From: Ptiloglossa arizonensis
Taxonomy: Eukaryota > Arthropoda > Insecta > Hymenoptera > Colletidae
Assembly: GCF_051014685.1 (NCBI RefSeq)
Contig: NW_027478401.1
Span: 1,860,001-1,924,000 of the forward strand
Reading direction: 5' to 3'
DNA length: 64,000 bases
In this document: piece by piece, positions 35,806 to 48,600 of the stretch
Layout: every line of letters begins with the position of its first letter
How positions within the stretch are numbered: the first letter of the stretch is position 1
The notes under the pieces: model-generated
Database searches by the model: none
What the model was told of the DNA's origin: nothing
What the model saw: only the letters and a program-made list of their open reading frames with translations
Position numbers and translations under genes: made by a program

Positions 35806-36713
35806 TTAATATAACCAGTAGATCATAAATATAAATATAAATATTAAAAAAGTTATAAATAGATAATAGTTTAGAAAATTAAGGTTAATTTAATTATATA
35901 TATTTCATTTAATTGAAGGGAAAAAATATAAGAAGGATATATTTAAATAATTTCATGAGGTAATTAATCTTATAAAAAGATATACAATTATTAAAAGTAT
36001 AAATTTTATTCTTGAATTTATTACTGTTTCTAGGACGATTCATTTCAGTATAAAGAGTGCTATACGTGGGAAATTTGTGTACATAATAATTATTGAGTAT
36101 AAAATAATTTTCCTTTTATTAGAGGTTAATATATTAAATTAGGAAGAAGGATTAATCTTTATTATTTTAAATATAAAAATTAAATTTGAAGAAATTATTG
36201 AATATAAAATGAAATATGTTAAAAATGTATCTTTGTTAATTATTAATAAAATAACTATAATAGATGTTTGTATAACAGATGAATATCCTATAATTATTTT
36301 GATTGATTTTTTATTTAAGCAAATGATAGGGGCAATAATTACAGTAATTAGGCAAATAAAATAAATTTCATTATTAAATTTTAATATGAGTTCTATAATA
36401 ATTATAGGGATTAATTTTACTAAAGTTATTATAAAGAATAGATTAATTCAATTTAATGAATAAATTAAAGAAATGAATCGACCATTTAAAGAGTACATCC
36501 CAATTTTAAAAATAAATGATTAAAAAATAATTATTATAAATAAATAATTAGATTTATTACCGATTCTGTGTAAATTATTATATACAGTAAATATGATAAA
36601 GAAAATTCTTCTGGGGGCTAAAGAGATTAAAAAATATATGAAATATGTATTTAGAGTATTAGTGTCAAATTTAACTACAGATCAAATGATTTATAATAGA
36701 AATTATAAATATT
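35806..36713 (-). pseudogene. nad2: nad2 fragment, NUMT right arm (NADH dehydrogenase subunit 2)
   Basis: This minus-strand ND2 remnant is directly upstream of cox1. The readable frame starts around 36507 (K-I-G-M, where the left copy has KMGM). It includes LNWINLFFMMTLVKLIPM, GYSSVMQTSIM and MALFMLKWIVLE and can be followed to TAA at 35806-35808. Lesions are TAA at 36139-36141 (the left copy has TTA there), CGT for CCT (Pro to Arg) in the FPPMALF motif, and a TAA at 35890-35892 that may be either a lesion or the true end. The length after the KMG motif fits ND2 better if the end is at 35806. Before 36507 the frame is interrupted by a TAA shared with the left arm. The outer 714 bp (35999-36713) is the inverted copy of 31979-32692. 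Confidence 0.8.
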
Positions 36714-39700
36714 CTCCCATATCTCGCGAACGGATTGACGAACTTCAGAAATTCCTGTTGCATCTGAAAGTTGAAACACGCCCGATTACAATGGTATGTG
36801 TAGTTTTCCCCTAAGCAATTATAGTTATTGGTTTCGAGTATAAGACTTGCGAAATTTTGGTTGTTTCTCAACCATTCCTTAACTTCAAACTCCCATTTCT
36901 CGCGAACGGATTGACGAACTCGGGAAATGCCTGTTGCATCTGAAAGCAGAGATTCGCCCGAATACAACGGCATGTGTATTTTTGCCCTAGACCATAGTAA
37001 TTAATGGCTTCGAGTATCAGATTCTGAAAATTTTGATGGTTTCTCAACCATTCCTTAACTTCAAACTCTCATATCTCGCGAACGGATTGACGAACCCGAG
37101 AAATTCCTGTTGCGTTCGAAAGTAGAAACGCGCCCGATTACAATGGTGTGTGTAGTTTTCCCCTAGGCCATTCCAGTTATTGGTTTCGTGTATCAGACTT
37201 GCGAAATTTTTGATGGTTTCTCAACCATTCCTTAACTTCAAACTCCCATATCTCGCGAACGGATTGACGAACTTGAGAAATTCCTGACGCATCTGAAAGC
37301 AGAAACTTGCCCGATTACAACGGTATGTGTATTTTTGCCCTAGGCCGTAGTAGTTATTGGTTTCGAGTATCAGACTTGCGAAAATTTTGATTGTTTCTCA
37401 ACCATTCCTTAACTTCAAACTCCCATTTCTCGCGAACGGATTGACGAACTCGGGAAATGCCTGTTGCATCTGAAAGTAGAAACACTCCTGATTACAACGG
37501 TATATGTATTTTTCCCCTAGGCCATTGTAGTTATTGGTTTCGAGTATCAGACTTGCGAAACTATGATGGTTTCTCAACCATGCCTTCACTTGAAACTCCT
37601 ATATCTCGCGAACGGATTGACGAACCCGAGAATTTCCTGTTGTATCTGACAGCAGAAACTCGCCCGATTACAACGGTATGTGTATTGTTGCCCTAGGCCA
37701 TAGTAGTTATTGGTTTCGAGTATCAGACTTGCGAAAATTTTGATGGTTTCTCAACCATCTCTTAACTCCAAACTCCGATATTTCGCGAACGGATTGACGA
37801 ACTTGAGAAATTCCTGACGCATCTGAAAGTAGAAACTCGGCCGATTACAATGGTGTGTGTACTTTTCCCCGAGGCCATTCCAGTTATTGCTTTTTAGTAT
37901 CAGACTTGCGTAAATTTTGATGGTTTCTCAACCATTCCTTAACTTCAAACTCCCATATCTCGCGAACGGATTGACGAACTCGTGAAATTCCTGTTGCATC
38001 TGAAAGTAGAAACTCGCCCCAATACAATGGTGTGTGTACTTTTCCCCTAGGCTGCTCCAGTTATTGGTTTCGAGTATCAGACTTGCGAAAATTTTGATGG
38101 TTTGTCAACCATTCCTCAACTTCAAACTCCCATATCTCGCGAACGGTTTGACGAACGCGAGAAATTCCTGTTGCATCTGAAAGTAGAAACTCGCCCGATT
38201 ACAAAGGTATGTGTATTTTTCGCCTAGGCCTTTGTAGTTATTGGTTTCGAGTATCAGACTTGCAAAAATTTTGATGGTTTGTCAACCATTCCTCAACTTC
38301 AAACTCCCATATCTCGCGAACGGATTGACGAACTCGAGAAATTCCTGTTGCATCTGAAAGTAGAAACTCGCCCGATTACAATGGTGTGCGTACTTTTCCC
38401 CTAGGCCATTCCAGATTTTCGTTTCGAGTATCAGACTTGCGAAAATTTCGAAAGTTTCTCAACCATTCCTTAGTTTCAAACTCGCATATCTCGCGAACGG
38501 ATTGACGAACTCGAGTAATTCCTGTTGAAACTGAAAGCAGAGACTCGCCCGATTGCAACGGCATGCGTATTTTTGCCCTAGACCATAGTAATTAATGGCT
38601 TCGAGTATCAGATTCCGAAAATTTTGATGGTTTCTCAACCATTCCTTAACTTCAAACTCCCATATCTCGCGAACGGATTGACGAACTCGAGAAATTCCTG
38701 TTGCATCTGAAAGCAGAAACTCTCCCGATTACAACGGCTTGTGTATTTTTCCCCTAGGCCGTTATAGTTATTTGTTTCGAGTATCAGACTTGCGAAAATT
38801 TTAATGGACCCTCAACCATTCCTTAATTTCAAACTCGCATATCTCGCGAACGGATTGACGAACTCTAGAAATTCCTGTTGAATCTGAAAGCAGAGACTCG
38901 CCCGATTACAACGACATGTGTATTTTTGCCCTAGACCGTAGTAATTAATGGCTTCGAGTATCAGATTCTGAAAATTTTGATGGTTTCTCAACCATTCCTT
39001 AACTTCAAACTCTCATATCTCGCGAACGGATTGACGAACTCGAGAAATTCCTGTTGCGTCCGAAAGTAGAAACACGCCCGATTACAATGGTGTGTGTACT
39101 TTTCCCCTAGGCCATTCCAGTTATACGTTTCGAGTATCAGACTTGCGAAAATTTTTATGGTTTCTCAACCATTCCTTAATTTCAAACTCGCATATCTCGC
39201 GAACGGACTGACGAACTCGAGTAATTCCTGTTGAATCTGAAGGCAGAGACTCGCCCGATTACAACGGCATGCGTATTTTTGCCCCAGACCATAGTAATTA
39301 ATGGCTTCGAGTATCAGATTCCGAAAATTTTGATGGTTTCTCAACCATTCCTTAACTTCAAACTCCCATATCTCGCGAACGGATTGACGAACTCGAGAAA
39401 TTCCTGTTGCGTCCGAAAGTAGAAACACGCCCGATTACAATGGTGTGTGTACTTTTCCCCTAGGCCATTCCAGTTATTCGTTTCGAGTATAAGACTTGCG
39501 AAATTTTGGTTGTTTCTCAACCATTCCTTAATTTCAAACTCGCATATCTCGCGAACGGATTGACGAACTCTAGAAATTCCTGTTGAATCTGAAAGCGGAG
39601 ATTCGCCCGAATACAACGGCATGTGTATTTTTGCCCTAGACCATAGTAATTAATGGCTTCGAGTATCAGATTCTGAAAATTTGGATGGTTTCTCAACCAT

Positions 39701-42700
39701 TCCTTAACTTCAAACTCTCATATCTCGCGAACGGATTGACGAACTCGAGAAATTCCTGTTGCGTCCGAAAGTAGAAACGCGCCCGATTACAACGGTATGT
39801 GTATTTTTGCCCTAGGCCATAGTAGTTATTGTTTTCGAGTATCAGACTTGCGAAAATTTTGATGGGTTCTCAACCATTCCTTAGCCTCAAACTCCCATAC
39901 ATCGCGAACGGATTGTCGAACTCGAGAAATTCCTGTTGCATCTGAAAGCAGAAGCTCGCCCGATTACAACGGTATGTGTACTTTTCCCCTAGGCCATTCC
40001 AGTTATTGTTTTCGAGTATCAGACTTGCGAAAATTTTATGGACTCTCTACCATTCCTTAAATTCAAACTCCCATATCTCGCGAAGCGGTTGAAGAACTCG
40101 AGAAATTCCTGTTGCATGTGAAAGCTGAAACTCGCCCGATTACAACGGTATGTGTATTTTTGCTCTAGACCATAGTAGTTATTGGTTTCGAGTATCAGTC
40201 TTGTGAAAACTTTGATGTTTTCTCAACCATTCCTTAACTTCAAACTCCCATATCTCGCGAACGGATTGACGAACTCGAGAAATTCCTGTTGCATCTGAAC
40301 GCGGACAGTCGACCGTTTAGAACGGTATGTGTATTTTTAACCTAGGCCATAGTAGTTATTGGTTTCGAGTATCAGACTTGCGAAAATTTTGATGGTTTCT
40401 CAACCATTCCATAACTTCAAACTCCCATATCTCGCGAACGGATTGACGAACTCGAGAAATTCCTGTTGCATCTGAACGCGGACACTCGACCGTTTAGAAC
40501 GGTATATGTATTTTTACCCTAGGCCATAGTAGTTATTGGTTTCGAGTATCAGACTTGCGAAAATTTTGATGGTTTCTCAACCATTCCATAACTTCAAACT
40601 CCCATATCTCGCGAACGGATTGACGAACTCGAGAAATCCTGTTGCATTTGAAAGCAGAAACTCGCCCGTTTACAATGGCATGTGTATTTTTGCCCTAGGC
40701 CATAGTAGTTATTGGTTTCTAGTATCAGACTTGCGAAATTTTGATGGTTTCTCAACAATTCCATAATTTCAAACTCCCATATATCGCGAACGTATTGACG
40801 AACTCGAGAAATTCCTGTTGCATCTGAAAGCAGAAGCTAGCCCGATTACAAAGGTATGTGCATTTTTGCCCTAGGCCATAGTAGTTATTGGTTCGAGTAT
40901 AAGACATGCGAAAATTTTGATGGTTTCTCAACCATTCCATAACTTAAAACTCCCATATATAGCGAACGGATTGTCGAACTCTAGAAATTCCTGTTGCATC
41001 TGAAAGCAGAAGCTCGCGCGATTACAACGGTATGTGTACTTTTCCCCTAGGCTATTCCAGTTATTGTTTTCGAGTATCAGACTTGCGAAAATTTTATGGA
41101 CTCTCTACCATTCCTTAAATTCAAACTCCCATATCTCGCGAAGCGGTTGAAAAACTCGAGAAATTCCTGTTGCATGTGAAAGTTGAAACTCGCCCGATTA
41201 CAACGGTATGTGTATTTTTGCTCTAGACCATAGTAGTTATTGGTTTCGAGTATCAGACTTGTGAAAACTTTGATGTTTTCTCAACCATTCCGTAACTTCA
41301 AACTCCCATGTCTCGCGAACGGATTGACGAACTCGAGAAATTCCTGTTGCGTCCGAAAGTCGAAACGCGCCCGATTACAATGGTGTTTGTACTTTTCCCC
41401 TAGGCCATTCCAGTTATTCGTTTCTAGCATCAGAATTGCGAAAATTTTGATGGTTTCTCAACCGTCTCTTAACTCCAAACTCCCATATCTCGCGAACGGA
41501 TTGACGAACTCGAGAAATTCCTGTTGCATCTGAAAGTAGAAACTCGCCCGATTACAACGGTCGGTGTATTTTTCCCCTAGGCCATTCCAGTTATAGGTTT
41601 CGAGTATCAGACCAGCGAACATTTTAATGGTTTCTCAACCATTCCTTAACTTCAAACACCCATATCTCGCGAACGGATTGACGAACTCGAGATATACCTG
41701 TTGCATCTGAAAGTAGAAAGTCGCCCGATTACAACGGTATGTGTATTTTTGCCCTAGGCAATAGTAGTTATTGGTTTCGAGTATCAGACTTGCGAAAATT
41801 TTAATGCTTCCTCAACCATTCCTTAACTTTAAACTCCCATATCTCGTGAACGGATTGACGAACACGAGAAATTCCTGTTGCATCTGAAAATAGGAACACG
41901 CCCGATTACAAAGGTATGTGTATTTTTCCCCTAGGCGATTGTAGTTATTGGTTTCGCGTATCAGACTTGCTAATATTTTGATGGTTTCTCAAGCATTCCT
42001 TAACTTCAATCCCCCATATCTCGCGAACGGATTGACGAACTCGAGAAATTCCTGTTGCATCTGAAACAGAAACGCGTCCGATTACAATGGTATGTGTATT
42101 TTTGCCCTAGGCCTTTGTAGTTATTTGTTTCGAGTATCAGACTTGCGAAAATTTTGTTGGTTTCTCAATCATTCCTTATCTTCAAACTCCCATCTCTCGC
42201 GAACGGAATGACGAACTCTAGAAATTCCTGTTGCATCTGAAAGTAGAAACACGCCCGATTACAATGGTGTGTGTACTTTTCCCCTAGGCCATTCCAGTTA
42301 TGGGTTTCGAGTATCAGACTTGCGAATATTTTGATGGTTTCTCAAGCATTCCCTAACTTCAAACCCCCATATCTCGCGAACGGATTGACGAACTCGAGAA
42401 ATTCCAGTTGCATCTGAAACAGAAACTCGTCCGATTACAATGGTATGTGTATTTTTGCCGTAGGCCTTTGTAGTTATTGGTTTCGAGTATCAGACTTGCC
42501 AAAATTGTGGTGGTTTCTCAACCATTCCTTAACTTCAAACTCCCATTTCTCGCGAAAGGATTGACGAACTCGAGAAATTCCTATTGCATCTGAAAGCAGT
42601 AGCTCGCCCGATTACAACGGTATGTGTATTTCTCCCCTAGGCCATTGTAGTTATTGGTTGCGAGTACCAGACTTGCGAAAATTTTGACGGTTTCTCAACC

Positions 42701-43899
42701 ATTACTTAACTTCGAACTCCCATATCTCGCGAACGGATTGACGAACTCCAAATTTTCCTGTTGCATCTGAAAGTAAAAAGTCGCCCGATTACAACGGTAT
42801 GTGTATTTTTGCCCTAGGCATTAGTAGTTATTGGTTTCGAGTATCAGACTTGCGAAAATTTCGATGGTTCCTCAACCATTCCTTAACTTCAAACTCCCAC
42901 ATGTAGCGAACGGATTGATGAACTCGAGAAATTCCTGTTGCATCTGAAAGTAGAAACTCGCCCGATTACAATGGTGTTTGTGCTTTTCCCCCAGGCCATT
43001 CCAGTTATAGGTTTCGAGTATCAGACTTCCGAAGATATTGATGGATTCTCGACCATTCCTTAACTTCAAACTCCCATATCTCGCGAACGGATTGACGAAC
43101 TCCAAATTTTCCTGTTGCATCTGAAAGTAAAAAGTCGCCCGATTACAACGGTATGTGTATTTCTGCCCTAGGCATTAGTATTTATTGGTTTCGAGTGTCA
43201 GACTTGCGAAAATATTGATGGTTTCTCAACCATTCCTTAACTTCAAACTCCAATATCTCGGGAACGGATTGACGAACTCGATTATTTCCTGTTGCATCTG
43301 AAAGTAGAAACTCGCCCCATTACAATTGTGTGTGTACTTTTCCCCTAGGCCATTCCAGTTATTGGTTTCGAGTGTCAGACTTGCGAAAATTTTGATGGTT
43401 TCTCAATTATTCCTTAACTTGAAACTCCCATATCTCGCGAACGGATTGACGAACTGCATTCTTTCCTGTTGCATCTGAAAGTAGAAAGTCGTCCGATTAC
43501 AATGGTGTGTGTACTTTTCCCCTAGGTCATTCCAGTTACTCGTTTGTAGCATCAGAATTGGGAAAATTTTGATGGTTTCTCGACCATTCCTTAACTTCAA
43601 ACTTCCATATCTCGCGAACGGATTGACGAACTCCAGAAATTCCTGTTGCATCTGAAAGTAGAAGCTCGCCCAATTACAATGGTGTGTGTGCTTTACCCCT
43701 AGGCCATTCCAGTTATAGGTTTTAAGTATCAGATTCCGAAAATTTTGATGGATTCTCGACCATTCCTTAACTTCAAACTCCCATATCTCGCGAACGGATT
43801 GACGAACTCGAGAAATTCCTGTTGCATCTGAAAGTAGAAACTCGCCCGATTGCAACGGTATGTGTTCTTTTCCCCTAGGCCATTCCAGTTACTCGTTTC

Positions 43900-44465
43900 T
43901 AGCATCAGAATTGCGAAAACTTTGATGGCTTCTCAACCATTCCTTAACTTCAAACTCCCATATCTCGCGAACGGATTGACGAACTCGAGAAATTCCTGTT
44001 GGATCTGTAAGTAGAAACTTGCCCGATTACAATGGTATGTGTACTTTTCCCCTAGGTCATTCCAGTTATTCGTTTCTTGCATCTGAATTGCGAGAATTTT
44101 GATGGTTTCTCAACCGTTCCTTAATTTCAAACTCCCATATCTCGCCAACGGATTGACGAACTCGAGAATTTCAAATTGCATCTGAAAGCAAAAACTCGCC
44201 CGATTACAACGGTATGTGTATTTTTGCCCTAGGCCATTCCAGTTATTGGTTTCGAGGATCAGACCAGCGAAAATTTTGATGGTTTCTCAACCATTCCTTT
44301 CCTACAAACACCCATATCTCGCGAACGGAATGACGAACTCGAGAAATTCCTGTTGTATCTGAAAGTTGAAACTCGCGCGATTACAATGGTGTGTGTACTT
44401 TCCCCCTAGGCCATTCCAGTTATTGGTTTCGTGTATCAGACTTGCGAAAATTTTGATGGTTTCTC
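43900..44465. repeat. Higher-order segment of the 177-bp satellite, left copy (about 3 monomers)
   Basis: This segment includes the unusual CTCGCCAACGG variant (44141) and the CTCGAGAATTTCAAATTGC variant, followed by a TTTCGAGGATCAGACCAGCG monomer. It recurs exactly 1770 bp (ten monomers) to the right, and the variant again at a further 885 bp. Confidence 0.75.
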
Positions 44466-45854
44466 AAGCAGTCCTTAACTTCAAACTACCATATCTCGCG
44501 AACGGATTGAAGAACTCGATTATTTCCTGTTGCATCTGAAAGTAGACACTCGACCGATTACAATGGTGTGTGTACTTTTCCCCTAAGTCATTCCAGTTAT
44601 TCGTTTCTAGCATCTGAATTGCGAGAATTTTGATGGTTTCTCAACCATTCCTTAATTTCAAACTCCCATATCTCGCGAACGGATTGACGAACTCGAGAAA
44701 TTCCTGTTGCATCTGAAAGTAGAAACTCGTCAGATCACAACGGTTTACGTATTTTTCCCCTAGGCCATTCCAGTTATTGGTTTCGAGTATCAGAATTGCG
44801 AAAATTTTGATGGTTTCTCAACCATTCCTTAACTTCAAACTCCCATATCTGGCGAACGGATTGACGAACTCGAGAAATTCCTGTTGCATCTGAAAGTAGA
44901 AACTCGCCGGATTACAAAAGTATGTGTACTTTTCCCCTAGGTCATTCCAGTTATTCGTTTCTAGCATCTGAATTGCGAGAATTTTGATGGTTTCTCAACC
45001 ATTCCTTAACTTCAAACTCCCATATGTCGCGAACGGAATGACGAACTCGAGAAATTCCTGTTATATGTGAAAGTAGAAACGCGCCCGATTACAATGGTGT
45101 ATGTACTTTTCCCCTAGGTCATTCCAGTTATTGGTTTCGAGTATCAGACTTGCGAAAATTTTGATGGTTTCTCAACCGTTCCTTAATTTGAAACTCCCAT
45201 ATCTCGCGAACGGATTGACGAACTCGAGAAATTCCTGTTGCATCTGAAAGTAGAAACTCGCCCGATTACAAAGGTATGTGTACTTTTCCCCTAGGTCATT
45301 CCAGTTATTCTTTTCTAGCATCTGAATTGCGAGAATTTTGATGGTTTCTCAACCGTTCCTTAATTTCAAACTCCCATATCTCGCGAACGGATTGACGAAT
45401 TCGAGAAATTCCTGTTGCATCTGAAAGTAGAAACTCGCCCGATTACAAAGAAATGTATATTTTTCCCCTCGGCCATTGTAGTTATTGGTTTCGAGTATCA
45501 GACTTGCGAAAATTGTGATGGTCTCTCAACCATTCCCTATTTTGAAACTCCCATATCTCGCGAACGGATTGACGAACTCGAGGAATTCCTGTTGCACCTG
45601 AATGTAGAAACTCGCCCGATTACAAAGGTATGTGTACTTTTCCCCTAGGTCATTCCAGTTATTCGTTTCTAGCATCAGAATTGCGAAAACTTTGATGGCT
45701 TCTCAACCATTCCTTAACTTCAAACTCCCATATCTCGCGAACGGATTGACGAACTCGAGAAATTCCTGTTGGATCTGAAAGTAGAAACTTGCCCGATTAC
45801 AATGGTATGTGTACTTTTCCCCTAGGTCATTCCAGTTATTCGTTTCTAGCATCT

Positions 45855-47515
45855 GAAATGCGAGAATTTTGATGGTCTCTCAACCGTTCCTTAATTTCAA
45901 ACTCCCATATCTCGCCAACGGATTGACGAACTCGAGAATTTCAAATTGCATCTGAAAGCAAAAACTCGCCCGATTACAACGGTATGTGTATTTTTGCCCT
46001 AGGCCATTCCAGTTATTGGTTTCGAGGATCAGACCAGCGAAAATTTTGATGGTTTCTCAACCATTCCTTTCCTTCAAACACCCATATCTCGCGAACGGAA
46101 TGACGAACTCGAGAAATTCCTGTTGTATCTGAAAGTAGAAACTCGCGCGATTACAATGGTGTGTGTACTTTCACCCTAGGCCATTCCAGTTATTGGTTTC
46201 GTGTATCAGACTTGCGAAAATTTTGACGGTTTCTCAACCATTCCTTAACTTCAAACTCCCATACCTCGCGAACGGAATGACGAACTCGAGGAATTCCTGT
46301 TATATGTAAAAGTAGAAACTCGCCCGATTACAATGGTGTATGTACTTTTCCCCTAGGTCATTCCAGTTATTCGTTTCTAGCATCAGAATTGCGAAAATTT
46401 TGAAGGTTTCTCAACCATTCCTTAACTTCAAACTCCCATATCTCGCGAACGGATCGACGTGCTCGAGAAATTCCTGTTGCATCTGAAAGTAGAAACTCGC
46501 CCGATTACAAAGGTATGTGTACTTTTCCCCTAGGTCATTCCAGTTATTCGTTTCTAGCATCTGAATTGCGAGAATTTTGATGGTTTCTCAACCATTCCTT
46601 AACTTCAAACTCCCATATCTCGCGAACGGATTGACGAACTCGAGAAATTCCTGTTGCATCTGAAAGTAGATACTCGCCCGATTTAAAAGATATGTGTATT
46701 TTTCCCCTAGGCCATTCCAGTTGTTGGTTTCGAGTATCAGACTTGCGAAAATTTTGATGGTTTCTCAACCGTTCCTTAATTTCAAACTCCCATATCTCGC
46801 CAACGGATTGACGAACTCGAGAATTTCAAATTGCATCTGAAAGCAAAAACTCGCCCGATTACAACGGTATGTGTATTTTTGCCCTAGGCCATTCCAGTTA
46901 TTGGTTTCGAGGATCAGACCAGCGAAAATTTTGATGGTTTCTCAACCATTCCTTTCCTTCAAACACCCATATCTCGCGAACGGAATGACGAACTCGAGAA
47001 ATTCCTGTTGTATCTGAAAGTAGAAACTCGCGCGATTACAATGGTGTGTGTACTTTCACCCTAGGCCATTCCAGTTATTGGTTTCGTGTATCAGACTTGC
47101 GAAAATTTTGACGGTTTCTCAACCATTCCTTAACTTCAAACTCCCATACCTCGCGAACGGAATGACGAACTCGAGGAATTCCTGTTATATGTAAAAGTAG
47201 AAACTCGCCCGATTACAATGGTGTATGTACTTTTCCCCTAGGTCATTCCAGTTATTCGTTTCTAGCATCAGAATTGCGAAAATTTTGAAGGTTTCTCAAC
47301 CATTCCTTAACTTCAAACTCCCATATCTCGCGAACGGATCGACGTGCTCGAGAAATTCCTGTTGCATCTGAAAGTAGAAACTCGCCCGATTACAAAGGTA
47401 TGTGTACTTTTCCCCTAGGTCATTCCAGTTATTCGTTTCTAGCATCTGAATTGCGAGAATTTTGATGGTTTCTCAACCATTCCTTAACTTCAAACTCCCA
47501 TATCTCGCGAACGGA
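45855..47515. repeat. Two tandem copies of an 885-bp (5-monomer) higher-order repeat
   Basis: The CTCGCCAACGG variant occurs at 45911 and 46796 (885 bp apart). The variants ATACCTCGCGAACGGAATG (about 46263 and 47148) and GGATCGACGTGCTCGAG (about 46452 and 47337) have the same spacing. The copies are nearly identical through five monomers and diverge near 47510, where GACGAACTC becomes GACGTGGTC. Confidence 0.85.
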
Positions 47516-48025
47516 TTGACGTGGTCGAGAAATTCCTGTTGCGTCTGAAAGTAGAAACTCGCCCGATTACAAAGGTATGTGTACTTTTTCCCTAGGCCAC
47601 AGTAGTTATTGATTTCGAGTATCAGACTTGCGAAAATATTGATGGTTTCTCTACCATTCCTTAACTTCAAACTCCCATATCTCGCGAACGGATTGACGTG
47701 GTCGAGAAATTCCTGTTGCGTCTGAAAGTAGAAACTCGCCCGATTACAACGGTATGTGTATTTTTCCCCTAGGCCACAGTAGTTATTGGTTTCGAGTATC
47801 AGACTTGCGAAAATATTGATGGTTTCTCTACCATTCCTTAACTTCAAACTCCCATATCTCGCGAACGGATTGACGTGGTCGAGAAATTCCTGTTGCGTCT
47901 GAAAGTAGAAACTCGCCCGATTACAAAGGTACGTGTACTTTTCCCCTAGGTCATTCCAGTTATTCGTTTCTAGCATCTGAATTGCGAGAATTTTGATGGT
48001 TTCTCAACCATTCCTTAACTTCAAA
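47495..48025. repeat. Three near-identical adjacent monomers (177 bp each)
   Basis: Monomers at 47495, 47672 and 47849 share the private GACGTGGTCGAG and TTGCGTCTG changes, and the first two also share CCACAGTAG and TTTCTCTACC. This is a young local amplification of a single monomer, unlike the 5-monomer unit just to its left. Confidence 0.85.
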
Positions 48026-48249
48026 CCCCCAAAACTCGCGAACGGATCGACGAACTCGAGAAATTCCTGCTGCATCTGAAAGTAGAAGCTCGCCCGATTA
48101 CAACGGTATGTGTAGTTTTGCCCTAGGCAATAGAAGTTATCGGTTTCGAGTATCAGACGTGCGAAAATTTTGATGATTTCTCAACCACTCCTTAACTTCA
48201 AACTCCCATATCTCGCGAACGGATTACCAACTCGAGAAACCCCAGTTGC

Positions 48250-48600
48250 ATCTGAAAGTAGAAGCTCGCCCGATTACAACGGTATGTGTATTTTTGCCCT
48301 AGGCAATAGTAGTTATCGGTTTCGAGTATCAGACGTGCGAAAATTTTGATGATTTTTTAACCATTCCTTAACTTCAAACTCCCATATCTCCCGAACGGAT
48401 TGACGAACTAGAGAAATTCCAGTTGCATCTGAAAGCAGAAACTCGTCCGATTACAATGGTGTGTGTACTTTCCCCTAGGCTATTCCAGTTATTGGTTTCG
48501 AGTATCAGACCAGCGAAAATTTTGATGGTTTCTCAACCATTCCTTAACTTCAAACTCCCATATCTCGCGAACGGATTGACGAACTCGAGAAACCCCAGTT
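48250..48600. repeat. Higher-order segment, left copy (20-monomer spacing)
   Basis: It contains the CTCCCGAACGG and shortened ACTTTCCCCTAGGCTATTCC variants near 48390-48485. The same set returns 3534 bp to the right at about 51784-52134, which equals 20 monomers. Confidence 0.65.

Noticed and set aside
36593..36814. A 73-codon plus-strand frame crossing the NUMT-satellite junction
   Set aside because: It is antisense to nad2 in its first half and satellite in its second, with no coding features.
47473..47976. Open frames of 60-170 codons in the 176-bp satellite, for example 167 codons on the minus strand
   Set aside because: They are direct translations of consecutive monomers whose length happens to be 177 (divisible by 3). 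The peptides are repetitive with no recognisable domain.
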